DNA from: JAHELQ01 sp965603365
GTDB taxonomy: Bacteria; Acidobacteriota; Aminicenantia; UBA2199
Length of the DNA stretch: 64,000 bases
NCBI GenBank assembly: GCA_965603365.1
Contig: CBFDCR010000020.1
Location: 4,330-68,329, forward strand
Direction of reading: 5' to 3'
The notes beneath the pieces are model-generated. The model was not told the DNA's origin. It saw only the letters and a list, made by a program, of their open reading frames with translations, and did no database searches. A program made the translations under genes and the position numbers. How positions within the stretch are numbered: position 1 is the stretch's first letter; every line of letters begins with the position of its first letter. Positions 45,364 to 52,731 of the stretch are shown one piece after another.

Positions 45364-45594
45364 CGGTACACAAAGGGTGAGGCGCGGTACACAAGGGATG
45401 TGTACTGGTACAAAAGGTTTGGGGCGCGGTACACAAGGGATGAGTACCGGTGCACAGAGTTTAAGTACCGGTACACAAAAGATGGGGAGCGGCGCACAAG
45501 GGATGAGTACCGGTACACAAAGGGTGAGGCGCGGTACATAAGGGAAGTGTACCGGTACACAAGGTTTGGGGCGCGGTGCGCAAGGGGTGAGTAC
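45364..45594. repeat. 21-bp tandem array, family A (11 units)
   Basis: Eleven consecutive 21-bp units without a single indel, starting at 45364, 45385 and so on, each beginning CGGTACACAAGG or a close variant; a partial twelfth starts at 45595. Units end either GTAC or GGCG, so many junctions create the 10-bp palindrome GTACCGGTAC. Units 1-4 resemble units 8-11, indicating a block duplication 147 bp apart. Because 21 is a multiple of three and the unit lacks stops, both strands appear open (100 and 151 codons), but neither frame has a ribosome site or sensible protein. Confidence 0.9.
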
Positions 45595-45737
45595 CGGTAT
45601 GTTATAGGAGAGTTTTCACATATATTATTCAGAAAGTAGGGCTCTGGTTGGCATGTCGGCGTGTAACCAATATGGGACACCGTTCATGCCTGAATGCTGC
45701 CATTAAAGTTGCTTTAACTGGGGCATAAGGAGTAGAC

Positions 45738-45989
45738 ATGAAGAGAGTCGGTCGGATCGTGATCTGCGTGATCTGTGTCTGGGCTTGTTTATGTACCCTC
45801 TCTGCCGACCAGGGGATAAGGGCGCTGATTTTCCAGTTGGATGCCGGGGAACCGCTCCGGCCTGTCCCGTTCCCCAGTGCCCGGGCCGCCGGCTTCCGGG
45901 TGATGAAGGCCAGGGCCTTTCAGGTAGCCTTGACTCCCGTAGAAGGTCGGGGACGGTGGGGGAAAACGTATAAACTTAGAGATGGTTGA
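45738..45989 (+). CDS. Small secreted protein or truncated gene
   Basis: 83 residues. It starts with a clear signal peptide (RIVICVICVWACLCTLSA, cleavage before DQG), and AAGGAG precedes the ATG by 7 nt. The remaining 60 residues (QLDAGEPLRPVPFPSARAAG...) match no family known to me. The stop lies 10 bp before a 21-bp repeat cluster, so it may be the 5' part of a longer gene cut by rearrangement rather than a complete gene. Confidence 0.5.
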   Translation: MKRVGRIVICVICVWACLCTLSADQGIRALIFQLDAGEPLRPVPFPSARAAGFRVMKARAFQVALTPVEGRGRWGKTYKLRDG

Positions 45990-45999
45990 CTCCTGGATT

Positions 46000-46149
46000 G
46001 GATGAATTTTATTTGGTGGCGAGTAAATTTTAGTCATTGAAGAGTAAATTTTACTCGACGATGAGTAAATTTTATTCATCACCTGGCACATTTTTTATCC
46101 CAAAAAGTAAAATTGTAAAGCAATCGACGAGTGATTTTTACTCAATGTC
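46000..46149. repeat. 21-bp repeat cluster, family B (left part)
   Basis: Four phased units start at 46000, 46021, 46042 and 46063. The best has the 15-bp hyphenated palindrome GAGTAAATTTTACTC plus six variable bases. After the 32-bp dispersed block, another unit (GAGTGATTTTTACTC) lies at 46129-46149, shifted by 3 bp. The architecture (7-1-7 palindrome plus 6-nt spacer) equals family C at 59 kb although the sequence is unrelated. Confidence 0.75.
46091..46122. repeat. 32-bp dispersed block (copy 2), inside family B
   Basis: 31 of 32 bases identical to 45315-45346. Here it is embedded between family B units, while copy 1 precedes family A; so the block is associated with arrays of different sequence. 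Confidence 0.6.
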
Positions 46150-46261
46150 GCAGGCCGGAACTTCCGATTCCGCCGTCTTAACAAAAACAGACATCTTTTT
46201 CCCGAAAGGGCAATGGCCTTTCCCCTTCCACCTTCTTTAGCTGTACAAGTGTAGAAGGATA

Positions 46262-46270
46262 TGATACAAT
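46262..46270 (+). promoter_or_regulatory. Extended -10 box of higBA
   Basis: TGA-TACAAT with the -10 at 46265-46270; the toxin ATG at 46279 follows 8 nt later and has no Shine-Dalgarno sequence. No convincing -35 was seen. Confidence 0.45.
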
Positions 46271-46278
46271 AATGGCGG

Positions 46279-46569
46279 ATGATACAGAGCTTTGGGAATA
46301 AAGTTGCGCAGGATGTTTTCGATGGTACTAACAGTAGATATTCAAGAAAGTTGGCCCGTGAGCTTCACCCCAAAGCCCAACGATTGCTCGACCAGATAAA
46401 TGCCTCGCCCTCACTGGAATTTCTTCGGGTGCCCCCTGGTAACAGACTTGAAAAGCTTTCAGGAAGTATGAAGGGCGAATGGAGTTTGAGAATTAACGAT
46501 CAATGGAGAATTGTTTTTCGTTGGCAGAATAACGATGCTTTCGAGGTGAGAATTGTCGACTATCATTAG
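46279..46569 (+). CDS. higB: HigB-family mRNA-interferase toxin
   Basis: 96 residues with the RelE/HigB fold: KAQRLLDQINASPSLEFLRV, PPGNRLEKLSGSMKGEWSLRI and NDQWRIVFRW, the end strand of the family. These toxins cut mRNA on the ribosome. The toxin gene comes first and the antitoxin second, the typical higBA order. It lies between two family B repeat clusters. Likely leaderless start. Confidence 0.93.
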   Translation: MIQSFGNKVAQDVFDGTNSRYSRKLARELHPKAQRLLDQINASPSLEFLRVPPGNRLEKLSGSMKGEWSLRINDQWRIVFRWQNNDAFEVRIVDYH

Positions 46570-46576
46570 GAGGTTT

Positions 46577-46879
46577 ATGATGCTGCCTAAAAATAGACCC
46601 CCGACTCATCCGGGGGAGATGTTGCTCAAAGAATTTTTGGAACCGTTAGGGGTAACCCCATCCCAATTGGCCGGTCATCTTGGCTGGCCTGCCGCCAGGA
46701 TCAATGAGATTATAGGTGGAAGACGCCGCCTCACTGCTGACGACGCACTTTCAATCGGGGAGGCATTGGACAGCGATCCTATCTTCTGGCTAAATCTCCA
46801 GCGGGATTGGGATCTGTGGCACAGTCAGAAAGAGCATCACCAGGTCTCCCCCATCCAGCCGGTATTATCTTCCGTTTAA
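46577..46879 (+). CDS. higA: HigA-family Xre antitoxin
   Basis: 100 residues. PPTHPGEMLLKEFLEPLGVT is the family signature, followed by the helix-turn-helix (PSQLAGHLGWPAARINEIIG, RRRLTADDALSIGEALD) and the end FWLNLQRDWDLW. It binds HigB and represses the operon. AGGAGG precedes two adjacent ATGs (46577 and 46580); either may be used. It starts 7 bp after the toxin stop. Confidence 0.94.
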   Translation: MMLPKNRPPTHPGEMLLKEFLEPLGVTPSQLAGHLGWPAARINEIIGGRRRLTADDALSIGEALDSDPIFWLNLQRDWDLWHSQKEHHQVSPIQPVLSSV

Positions 46880-46955
46880 GCAGTGAAGGGAAGTTTAAAA
46901 ATTTTTTCCTGGTGCCAATCCGTCTCATTACAATGCAAATTGCCAAACAGCTGAA

Positions 46956-47081
46956 GAGTAAATTTTACTCGGCCACGAGTGATTTTTAGTCAACAAACAA
47001 TCATAAAAAATTCTTCATGCATCATAAAAAAGTCCGGCCAAATTACGGTTCATTGGCCGATAACGATAAAAAATCACTCGA
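46956..47081. repeat. 21-bp repeat cluster, family B (right part)
   Basis: Six phased 21-bp segments from 46956. The first is GAGTAAATTTTACTC plus six bases, the second GAGTGATTTTTAGTC plus six; the next ones diverge (CATAAAAAA cores) and the sixth ends in AATCACTCGA. With the left part it brackets the higBA module. Confidence 0.6.
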
Positions 47082-47122
47082 TATCGAGTCCCATTCCCCA
47101 AACCCAACTCTTTAAGGGGTAT

Positions 47123-48436
47123 TTAGTTTGCTTCCCTGATGATGCGGAAACCTAAGTCGCGGCGTTCCAGGGGGCCGTAGCGGCTGATGATGTTGTTGAC
47201 GTTGTGATGGCCCCGCTCGGCAGAGCGAATACCGGTGGCGCCGGGACAATCGAAGCTGCCCCCCCGAACCACGTTTTCCCAGTATTGATTCCTGTTGACG
47301 TTATTGTGAATCGGGCCGAAGGGGTCCTGGTAAGAAGACTTTTCATAAAAGAACTTATCAAGGTAATCCCGGCACCATTCGGCCGCGTTGCCGGCCATGT
47401 CGTGGGCCCCGTAGGGAGATGCCCCGGCCGGGAATGAGCCCACCGGTTGGGTTTGATTGGCGCAGCAGTAATTGGCCCGGCTGCAGTCGGGAGCGGAATT
47501 GCCCCAGGGATAGCGCCGCTGGTCTGTTCCCCGGGCCGCCTTCTCCCACTGGGCTTCGGAGGGCAGCATTATGGTCTTGCCGGTTTTTTTCGACAGCCAA
47601 CTGCAAAAACTTTCGGCCTGATTTAAAGAGACATTGACGACCGGTCGGGAGCCCCGGCCCCAGCCTTCATCACCGGGTTTTGGCCGGTTGGTCTCCTGGC
47701 AGAATTTATCATACTGCTCGAAGGTAATCTCATGTTTAGAGATATAGTATTTGCTTAAGTATACCGCATGGACCGGCCTTTCCATGGGGTCTCCCTCGTT
47801 AAAATTGTCCCCCATCATAAACTCCCCTTCGGGTACTTCCACCCACTGGATGCCCAGTACCCGGGTATCGTAATCGGGATCATCTCCGCCCCCGTTGTCT
47901 GTTTCACTTTTTTTCCTGGTCAGCAGCAGCGCGGCCACGACGCCCCCTACCACCAGAACACCGGCGGCAATGAGCAGGGGAGATATTTTCTTTTTTCGAG
48001 GCTTTCCCGCCGGTCTGGCGATGACCATGGGCCCCTGGGGATCTTCAACACCCAGAAAAATACGCTGGTACTCTACCGATGACTCCAGGTCGATATCTTC
48101 CACCGTGGCGGTGTCTGAAATGTCCCTGGCCGTTCTGAAATGTTCTCTGGCCATGAGGGGATTGCCCCACTTCTCATAGGCGGCTCCCATCAGTAAATAG
48201 ATCTTTGCCGCCAATTCCAGGTCTTGTTCATCCTTATTAAAAAAAGAGAGTAACTGTTTCAGGTTGTCGATGGCTTTTTTATAATCCCTTTCCAGGTACT
48301 TTTGTTTGGCCAGGGAAAACAGGCTCTCCCACTGGCTGTCACCGGGATAGAGCCCCGGATTTCCAGTTAAGAGCAAGAACGACAGGCCGATGGCCAGTCC
48401 TTTTACCGTAAGATGCCAATACTTCCCGCTGCGCAT
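47123..48436 (-). CDS. Membrane TPR-FGE-like (SUMF1) protein, paralogue 2
   Basis: 437 residues, collinear with paralogue 1 and strongly similar throughout: N-terminal helix (GLAIGLSFLLLTGNPGLYPG), TPR-like part, second helix (LLIAAGVLVVGGVVAALLLT), then the FGE-like fold with VPEGEFMMGDNF, LPSEAQWEKAARGTDQRRYP, HDMAGNAAEWCRD and RGGSFDCPG...LGFRII. The second catalytic FGE cysteine is missing here too. The last ~35 residues differ most between the copies. AGGAGG precedes ATG 48436. The copies arose by duplication; a toxin module and repeats now lie between them. Confidence 0.88.
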   Translation of the reverse strand: MRSGKYWHLTVKGLAIGLSFLLLTGNPGLYPGDSQWESLFSLAKQKYLERDYKKAIDNLKQLLSFFNKDEQDLELAAKIYLLMGAAYEKWGNPLMAREHFRTARDISDTATVEDIDLESSVEYQRIFLGVEDPQGPMVIARPAGKPRKKKISPLLIAAGVLVVGGVVAALLLTRKKSETDNGGGDDPDYDTRVLGIQWVEVPEGEFMMGDNFNEGDPMERPVHAVYLSKYYISKHEITFEQYDKFCQETNRPKPGDEGWGRGSRPVVNVSLNQAESFCSWLSKKTGKTIMLPSEAQWEKAARGTDQRRYPWGNSAPDCSRANYCCANQTQPVGSFPAGASPYGAHDMAGNAAEWCRDYLDKFFYEKSSYQDPFGPIHNNVNRNQYWENVVRGGSFDCPGATGIRSAERGHHNVNNIISRYGPLERRDLGFRIIREAN

Positions 48437-48490
48437 GACGTTGCCTCCTATTTGATGAATAGAAAATCCTTTTCTGTTGCTGCATGACTA

Positions 48491-48516
48491 TATATACGTT
48501 TATACGTAAAAAAAAC
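48491..48516 (-). promoter_or_regulatory. Conserved upstream element of the FGE-like paralogues (copy 2)
   Basis: Identical over 26 bp to 45056-45081, at the same distance from the start codon, and contains the ACGTATA direct repeat. Flanking bases differ more, so the element itself seems conserved. Confidence 0.55.
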
Positions 48517-48552
48517 CACGCTCGGATTTTAATCGACGATTTGCTCACTGTT

Positions 48553-48591
48553 TTACCAGCAGCTCCCCGGCAGCTAAATCGTGCCTCTGGG
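48553..48591. repeat. Single degenerate unit of family C with the array-end block
   Basis: The last 21 bp (48571-48591) match 59480-59500, the end of the large family C array, at 20 of 21 positions (shared CAGCTAAATCG and GCCTCTGGG). The bases before it are one palindromic unit with a one-base insertion. Confidence 0.5.
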
Positions 48592-48702
48592 TGTCCTGTA
48601 TTATCAAATATTTTGCCATTTGTTTTTTTTCGCTTTGCTTTTTTCCGGTTCTCCTTATACCTTCCGTACTTAACCTATGAAATGGTCGACAACCGGTCCT
48701 TG

Positions 48703-48711
48703 TGGTATAAT
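48703..48711 (+). promoter_or_regulatory. Extended -10 promoter of the TPR/VWA operon
   Basis: TGG-TATAAT with a perfect -10 at 48706-48711. The -35 is poor, as often with extended -10 promoters. GGAGGG precedes the first ATG (48738). Confidence 0.55.
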
Positions 48712-48737
48712 GTTCAGAAAAAACAGGAGGGTCTAAC

Positions 48738-49562
48738 ATGATATGTGTGAACAGCAGTGGTAAGAGCGTTAAGCGGGTTCCTGTGGCGATGTGTGTGTGT
48801 TTCGTCTTTTGTCTGTTGACGAGCCACTTCGGCTTTAGCCAGGAACGTTTCCTGATGGATCAAAACACCTTCGAACAATTTAAGAAGGCCAAGAGGTTGT
48901 ATGACAAAGGCTATCATTTTTTTTCAAAGAAAAAGTATTCAAAGGCCATGAAACCATTGACCGATTGCGTGGGGATATTTCCCCAATATTCGGAGGCTTA
49001 CTTCTTACTGGCCCAGATGTCCTACGAGAATAAAGAGTATCCTGCCGCGCTGGACTACATCGAGAAGGCCAGGGACAATTATAAGTTCATGGCGGACATG
49101 CGGGTGGCCACTCAACTGGAGTACCTGGATACGCTGCGGGAGCAGCAGCGGAAACTGCAAGAGAATCTGTCTGCCTGGAGAGATAGATTAAAAAGCGCCG
49201 GGACCGCAGTGGATCGCCGGGAGATCGAGTCAGAAATTGGAAAAATTGAAGGAGAACTCAGCCAGATCCAGAACCGGCTCAGCGACCCGCTTCCCCGCGT
49301 GGGAGAGATACCGGCGGCATACTATTATGTACACGGCAATATTCTTTTTAAGATGAAAAGATACCAGGATGCCCATCAGCAGTACCTGGAGACCGTCAAG
49401 GTCGATCCCACTCACGGCAATGCCTACATTAATCTGGCCAATTTATACTATATGATCAAGAAGTATGAGCGGGCCCTGTTTTATTTGAACAAGGCGGAGG
49501 AAAACGGTGCCAGGGTTAATCCCAAGTTCAAGGAAGCAGTACTAAAGGGACTGGGCAAGTAG
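48738..49562 (+). CDS. Secreted TPR protein
   Basis: 274 residues. Signal peptide (VAMCVCFVFCLLTSHFGFSQ). Two TPR pairs: residues 48-110 (YSKAMKPLTDCVGIFPQYSE, YPAALDYIEKARDNYKFM) and 205-270 (YQDAHQQYLETVKVDPTHGN, YERALFYLNKAEENG), separated by a coiled-coil helix (LREQQRKLQENLSAWRDRLK to LSQIQNRL). A protein-protein scaffold of the periplasm. First gene of an operon with the 1037-residue protein and the VWA protein. Confidence 0.8.
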   Translation: MICVNSSGKSVKRVPVAMCVCFVFCLLTSHFGFSQERFLMDQNTFEQFKKAKRLYDKGYHFFSKKKYSKAMKPLTDCVGIFPQYSEAYFLLAQMSYENKEYPAALDYIEKARDNYKFMADMRVATQLEYLDTLREQQRKLQENLSAWRDRLKSAGTAVDRREIESEIGKIEGELSQIQNRLSDPLPRVGEIPAAYYYVHGNILFKMKRYQDAHQQYLETVKVDPTHGNAYINLANLYYMIKKYERALFYLNKAEENGARVNPKFKEAVLKGLGK

Positions 49563-49617
49563 ATTTTTTTTAAAATTCGCGGCTTTCGCAGAGCCGTTAA
49601 TGTTTGGAGTGTGAACG

Positions 49618-52600
49618 ATGAAGAATAAGAAACGTACCGGCTTGTTGTGCCTGTTGACGCTGGTAATCGGCTGTGTGTTGCCGCTTCCTGCCGAGGATAT
49701 CGTCATCCCCGGCGACGTAAGCCGCATCAGCTATTACACCAATTTCTTTTACAATTATCCCGGCCAGGACTTTATCTATTATTTAAACGACCGCCTGCTC
49801 TATGCCGAAAAGCCCGACGAAAAGGTCCTGGAACGGGGACTTCGGAACAAGCTGAGAAAGGTCATCCTCTGGCATTCCCTCATAAAGAAGTTCCTTCAGA
49901 AGAGCAACCCCGATAATCCCCGGCAAATCAGTTTTGATCTGGCCGATCCGAAGGGATTTTCCAGGGCCAAACTCTTTTTAAAACTGCTGGGTCTGAGTTT
50001 GCAGAAGAATGAAAAGGGAGACTATTTGTTGAATGCCGACAGGTCGGTGGGGGCGGTGAATTATTCTAAATTCGACTTGATCAATCCCCTGGCCCTGCAA
50101 AGCAAGCTCAATAGAACCCAAAAATTTCAGTTTAAAATAAAAGAGAGCCGTGTTCCCATCCCCTGGGAACTGTCGAAGCTGGAAGAGATAACCGGAAAGA
50201 AGCTGGAGGCGACATCCTTTTTTGAAGAGTTGATCATGGATGAACGGCTCTCCCTGCTGCTGGGAGTGCTGTACCGCCTGTCGGACCGGGAAATTCAATA
50301 TATCGGCGATCTGATCCCCCAACCGGCAGGGGGGGCCTGGAAGAAGATTTATGAGGATAAGAAGTTGTTGATGGGCATGTTTGTACTGTCATCGGCCTTG
50401 AGGGTGAAGGAGAACCGGTTGGATCTGCCGGGAGGGGCGGAAGCCGACGTCTTCTGGTCCGGTTTAGTGGGCAAAGATTATCGGGAAGCTCCCTTCGATT
50501 TTCTGGTTCAACTGGCCACTGCCGAGCACGGCAAGTGGAATTATTTGTATGTGTTTTCCTATTTCCTGCCTGCCGATATGCAAAAAATTCTCTTCGGGGA
50601 GCCCCGGAAAATGCAGGCCCTCTGCCGCCTGATTCAGTTGGCGGAAGAGGAGAAATTGACCGGTTCGAGCTTTCCCGGATTGCGGCCCTTTAGTTTCTAT
50701 ACCCTCATGTATGCCTTACAAGCCACGGGAGATAAGGTTAATTTTCCTGGGGGGCTTTTAGCCTGGATGGGGCCGGTCCGACTTAAATATTACACTCAAT
50801 TTAAAAATGAATCGGCAGAAATGAAAGCTGCCAGTGATGCCTCTACGGTGTATGATTTGCTCTGGTTATTGCTCAAAGTGTCGAGTCTAAATAAGAATGG
50901 AATGGGGGAGATGCAAAAATTCATCTCCATCTATTCAAAATTTTATCCCCGACCGGAGCTTCTGAACAAAGAGACAATTGCCGGTCTGTATAATATGTAT
51001 GAAAACTATAACGTACTGGTGGATTTTGCCGAAAAAATTCCCTTCAAGAAGCCGGAAACAATATCAAAATCGTTTTCCGATCTGGTTTTACGTTTGGATG
51101 AACTGGATAAGGATGACTTATCGCTATTTTCCTCTCTGATCCAATCCGTCTTTGAATTGTTCTCACAGCAGGCCAAATATATTCCCGCAGATTTAAGTCC
51201 CGATTATGACCGCATGGTGGCCGCGCTGCTGGACATTTCGATGGATAGATCGGTCTTTTACGACCGGTTTTTTCAATATCTGGAAAGGGAATTGAAGATC
51301 CCGTTAAAAAGCAGTACCGCCGACGATGCCTTCATGGATTTTATCCTGAGAGGCATCCCCAATCGAACCCTCCATATTCAAGATGCCAGCTACCGCTTTA
51401 TTATCAAAAATGTTTTTAAACAGACTCTCCAGGAGATCCTGGCGTCCCAGGAGATCGGTTCGCTGGGTATGCTGCTGGAAATCAACCGCATGCTTGAAAA
51501 GATCCGGCAGGGTAATGCCGAGGAAATGGCCTCTATCCGGCAGCGTCTCTTCGATCTCTTTAATGTCTTGCCCAATCCCGGCATCAGCGACAATGCCCCC
51601 AGATCGGTCAGGGACAAATTTAAACCTTATTCCCGAACCGCTCTCAACCGCGATCTACAGCATTTGGTCAATAAATCCAGGAATCAATCGCCGCCGGAAG
51701 CATTGAAAAAACTGGTCAGCGAAATTAAGACCAAATACCTGATTTATCATTTGCGGGATTACCTGCTGGCTCATGCCTATGCCCTGAATGCCAAAAACCT
51801 CGACCTGAAGTCTTTCCTGAATCCCAACCTGGTTCGTCTCCACGATTTTGAGGGGGAAAAGGGCCAGACCCCGTGGAATTTTACCGCCGCCCAGAGGCGG
51901 GGGGATACGTTGCTGGGATTTCATCTAAAGGGCGGCCTGTCCCGGCTGAATATCGACTTTGCCGCCAATTTAAACGACCATCTATTTGGCCGGAACTATA
52001 TTTACAATGCCCATCATATCCAGGCGGTGATTGTCAACCTGCTGGATTTCTATCCGATACCGGGGGTCAACCACAGCCAGACCTATACCGCCCTGTTGGT
52101 GAAGTTTGCTTTAGAACTGATCGAGCAGGCCAAAAAGAATGAGGACATCCGGCACGATTTGTGCCGGGAGCTGCCGACCATTACGGCCGGCTTTCATTAC
52201 CGAAAAGCCATGCAGTATATGGGCCGTCAGACGGACAACCACAACCTCTTCTTTTCCGAATTGCTGCAAATCGGCCGGCGTTTTTTCCAGAAGGGAAATC
52301 ATTTGAATGGATTTTCCGAGCAAGAAAAATTGACCGCCTACTCCCGGGGTCCGCTGGCTGAAGTGATCGGCCATGAGAATCACCGCTTCGGTAATATTTA
52401 CTATCATACCTTCGGCACCCTCACTCCCCGGCAGATGCCGATCTTTCCCCAGGAGGTAGCCAATTTATTTGACTCCGGCTGGATCGGTGGAGAGATGATC
52501 AACGAGTTCAAGGTCAAGGTGGCCTATCATGCCTATCGGAAGAAGATTTCATCCCATTTGTCCGGTCAGGTCCTCTACCAATTCCTGTTCAAAACCTGCC

Positions 52601-52731
52601 GACAATTTTACAGTCAGAATCACTCCCGGGATTATTACAGTACCTATTTTGTGTTCGATATTTTCAACAGCTCTTATTTAAATAAAACCATTAAAAAATT
52701 AAATCAGCGAGGACATTTAAGAATACAATGA
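49618..52731 (+). CDS. Large secreted protein of unknown function
   Basis: 1037 residues. The N-terminus is a signal peptide (LLCLLTLVIGCVLPLPAED). The rest is mostly helical, without transmembrane segments or any domain I recognise; aromatic- and leucine-rich segments alternate with charged ones (YYTNFFYNYPGQDFIYYLND; SKFYPRPELLNKETIAGLYN). It overlaps the VWA gene in ATGA and follows a TPR protein by 55 bp, so the three probably work together outside the inner membrane, perhaps at the cell surface. A GCVL lipobox-like sequence could make it a lipoprotein. Confidence 0.7.
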   Translation: MKNKKRTGLLCLLTLVIGCVLPLPAEDIVIPGDVSRISYYTNFFYNYPGQDFIYYLNDRLLYAEKPDEKVLERGLRNKLRKVILWHSLIKKFLQKSNPDNPRQISFDLADPKGFSRAKLFLKLLGLSLQKNEKGDYLLNADRSVGAVNYSKFDLINPLALQSKLNRTQKFQFKIKESRVPIPWELSKLEEITGKKLEATSFFEELIMDERLSLLLGVLYRLSDREIQYIGDLIPQPAGGAWKKIYEDKKLLMGMFVLSSALRVKENRLDLPGGAEADVFWSGLVGKDYREAPFDFLVQLATAEHGKWNYLYVFSYFLPADMQKILFGEPRKMQALCRLIQLAEEEKLTGSSFPGLRPFSFYTLMYALQATGDKVNFPGGLLAWMGPVRLKYYTQFKNESAEMKAASDASTVYDLLWLLLKVSSLNKNGMGEMQKFISIYSKFYPRPELLNKETIAGLYNMYENYNVLVDFAEKIPFKKPETISKSFSDLVLRLDELDKDDLSLFSSLIQSVFELFSQQAKYIPADLSPDYDRMVAALLDISMDRSVFYDRFFQYLERELKIPLKSSTADDAFMDFILRGIPNRTLHIQDASYRFIIKNVFKQTLQEILASQEIGSLGMLLEINRMLEKIRQGNAEEMASIRQRLFDLFNVLPNPGISDNAPRSVRDKFKPYSRTALNRDLQHLVNKSRNQSPPEALKKLVSEIKTKYLIYHLRDYLLAHAYALNAKNLDLKSFLNPNLVRLHDFEGEKGQTPWNFTAAQRRGDTLLGFHLKGGLSRLNIDFAANLNDHLFGRNYIYNAHHIQAVIVNLLDFYPIPGVNHSQTYTALLVKFALELIEQAKKNEDIRHDLCRELPTITAGFHYRKAMQYMGRQTDNHNLFFSELLQIGRRFFQKGNHLNGFSEQEKLTAYSRGPLAEVIGHENHRFGNIYYHTFGTLTPRQMPIFPQEVANLFDSGWIGGEMINEFKVKVAYHAYRKKISSHLSGQVLYQFLFKTCRQFYSQNHSRDYYSTYFVFDIFNSSYLNKTIKKLNQRGHLRIQ

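Noticed and set aside
45225..45680. Long open frames on both strands across the 45.4-kb array (100 and 151 codons)
   Set aside because: They result from a stop-free 21-bp unit; neither has a ribosome site, and the translations are low-complexity heptads on both strands.
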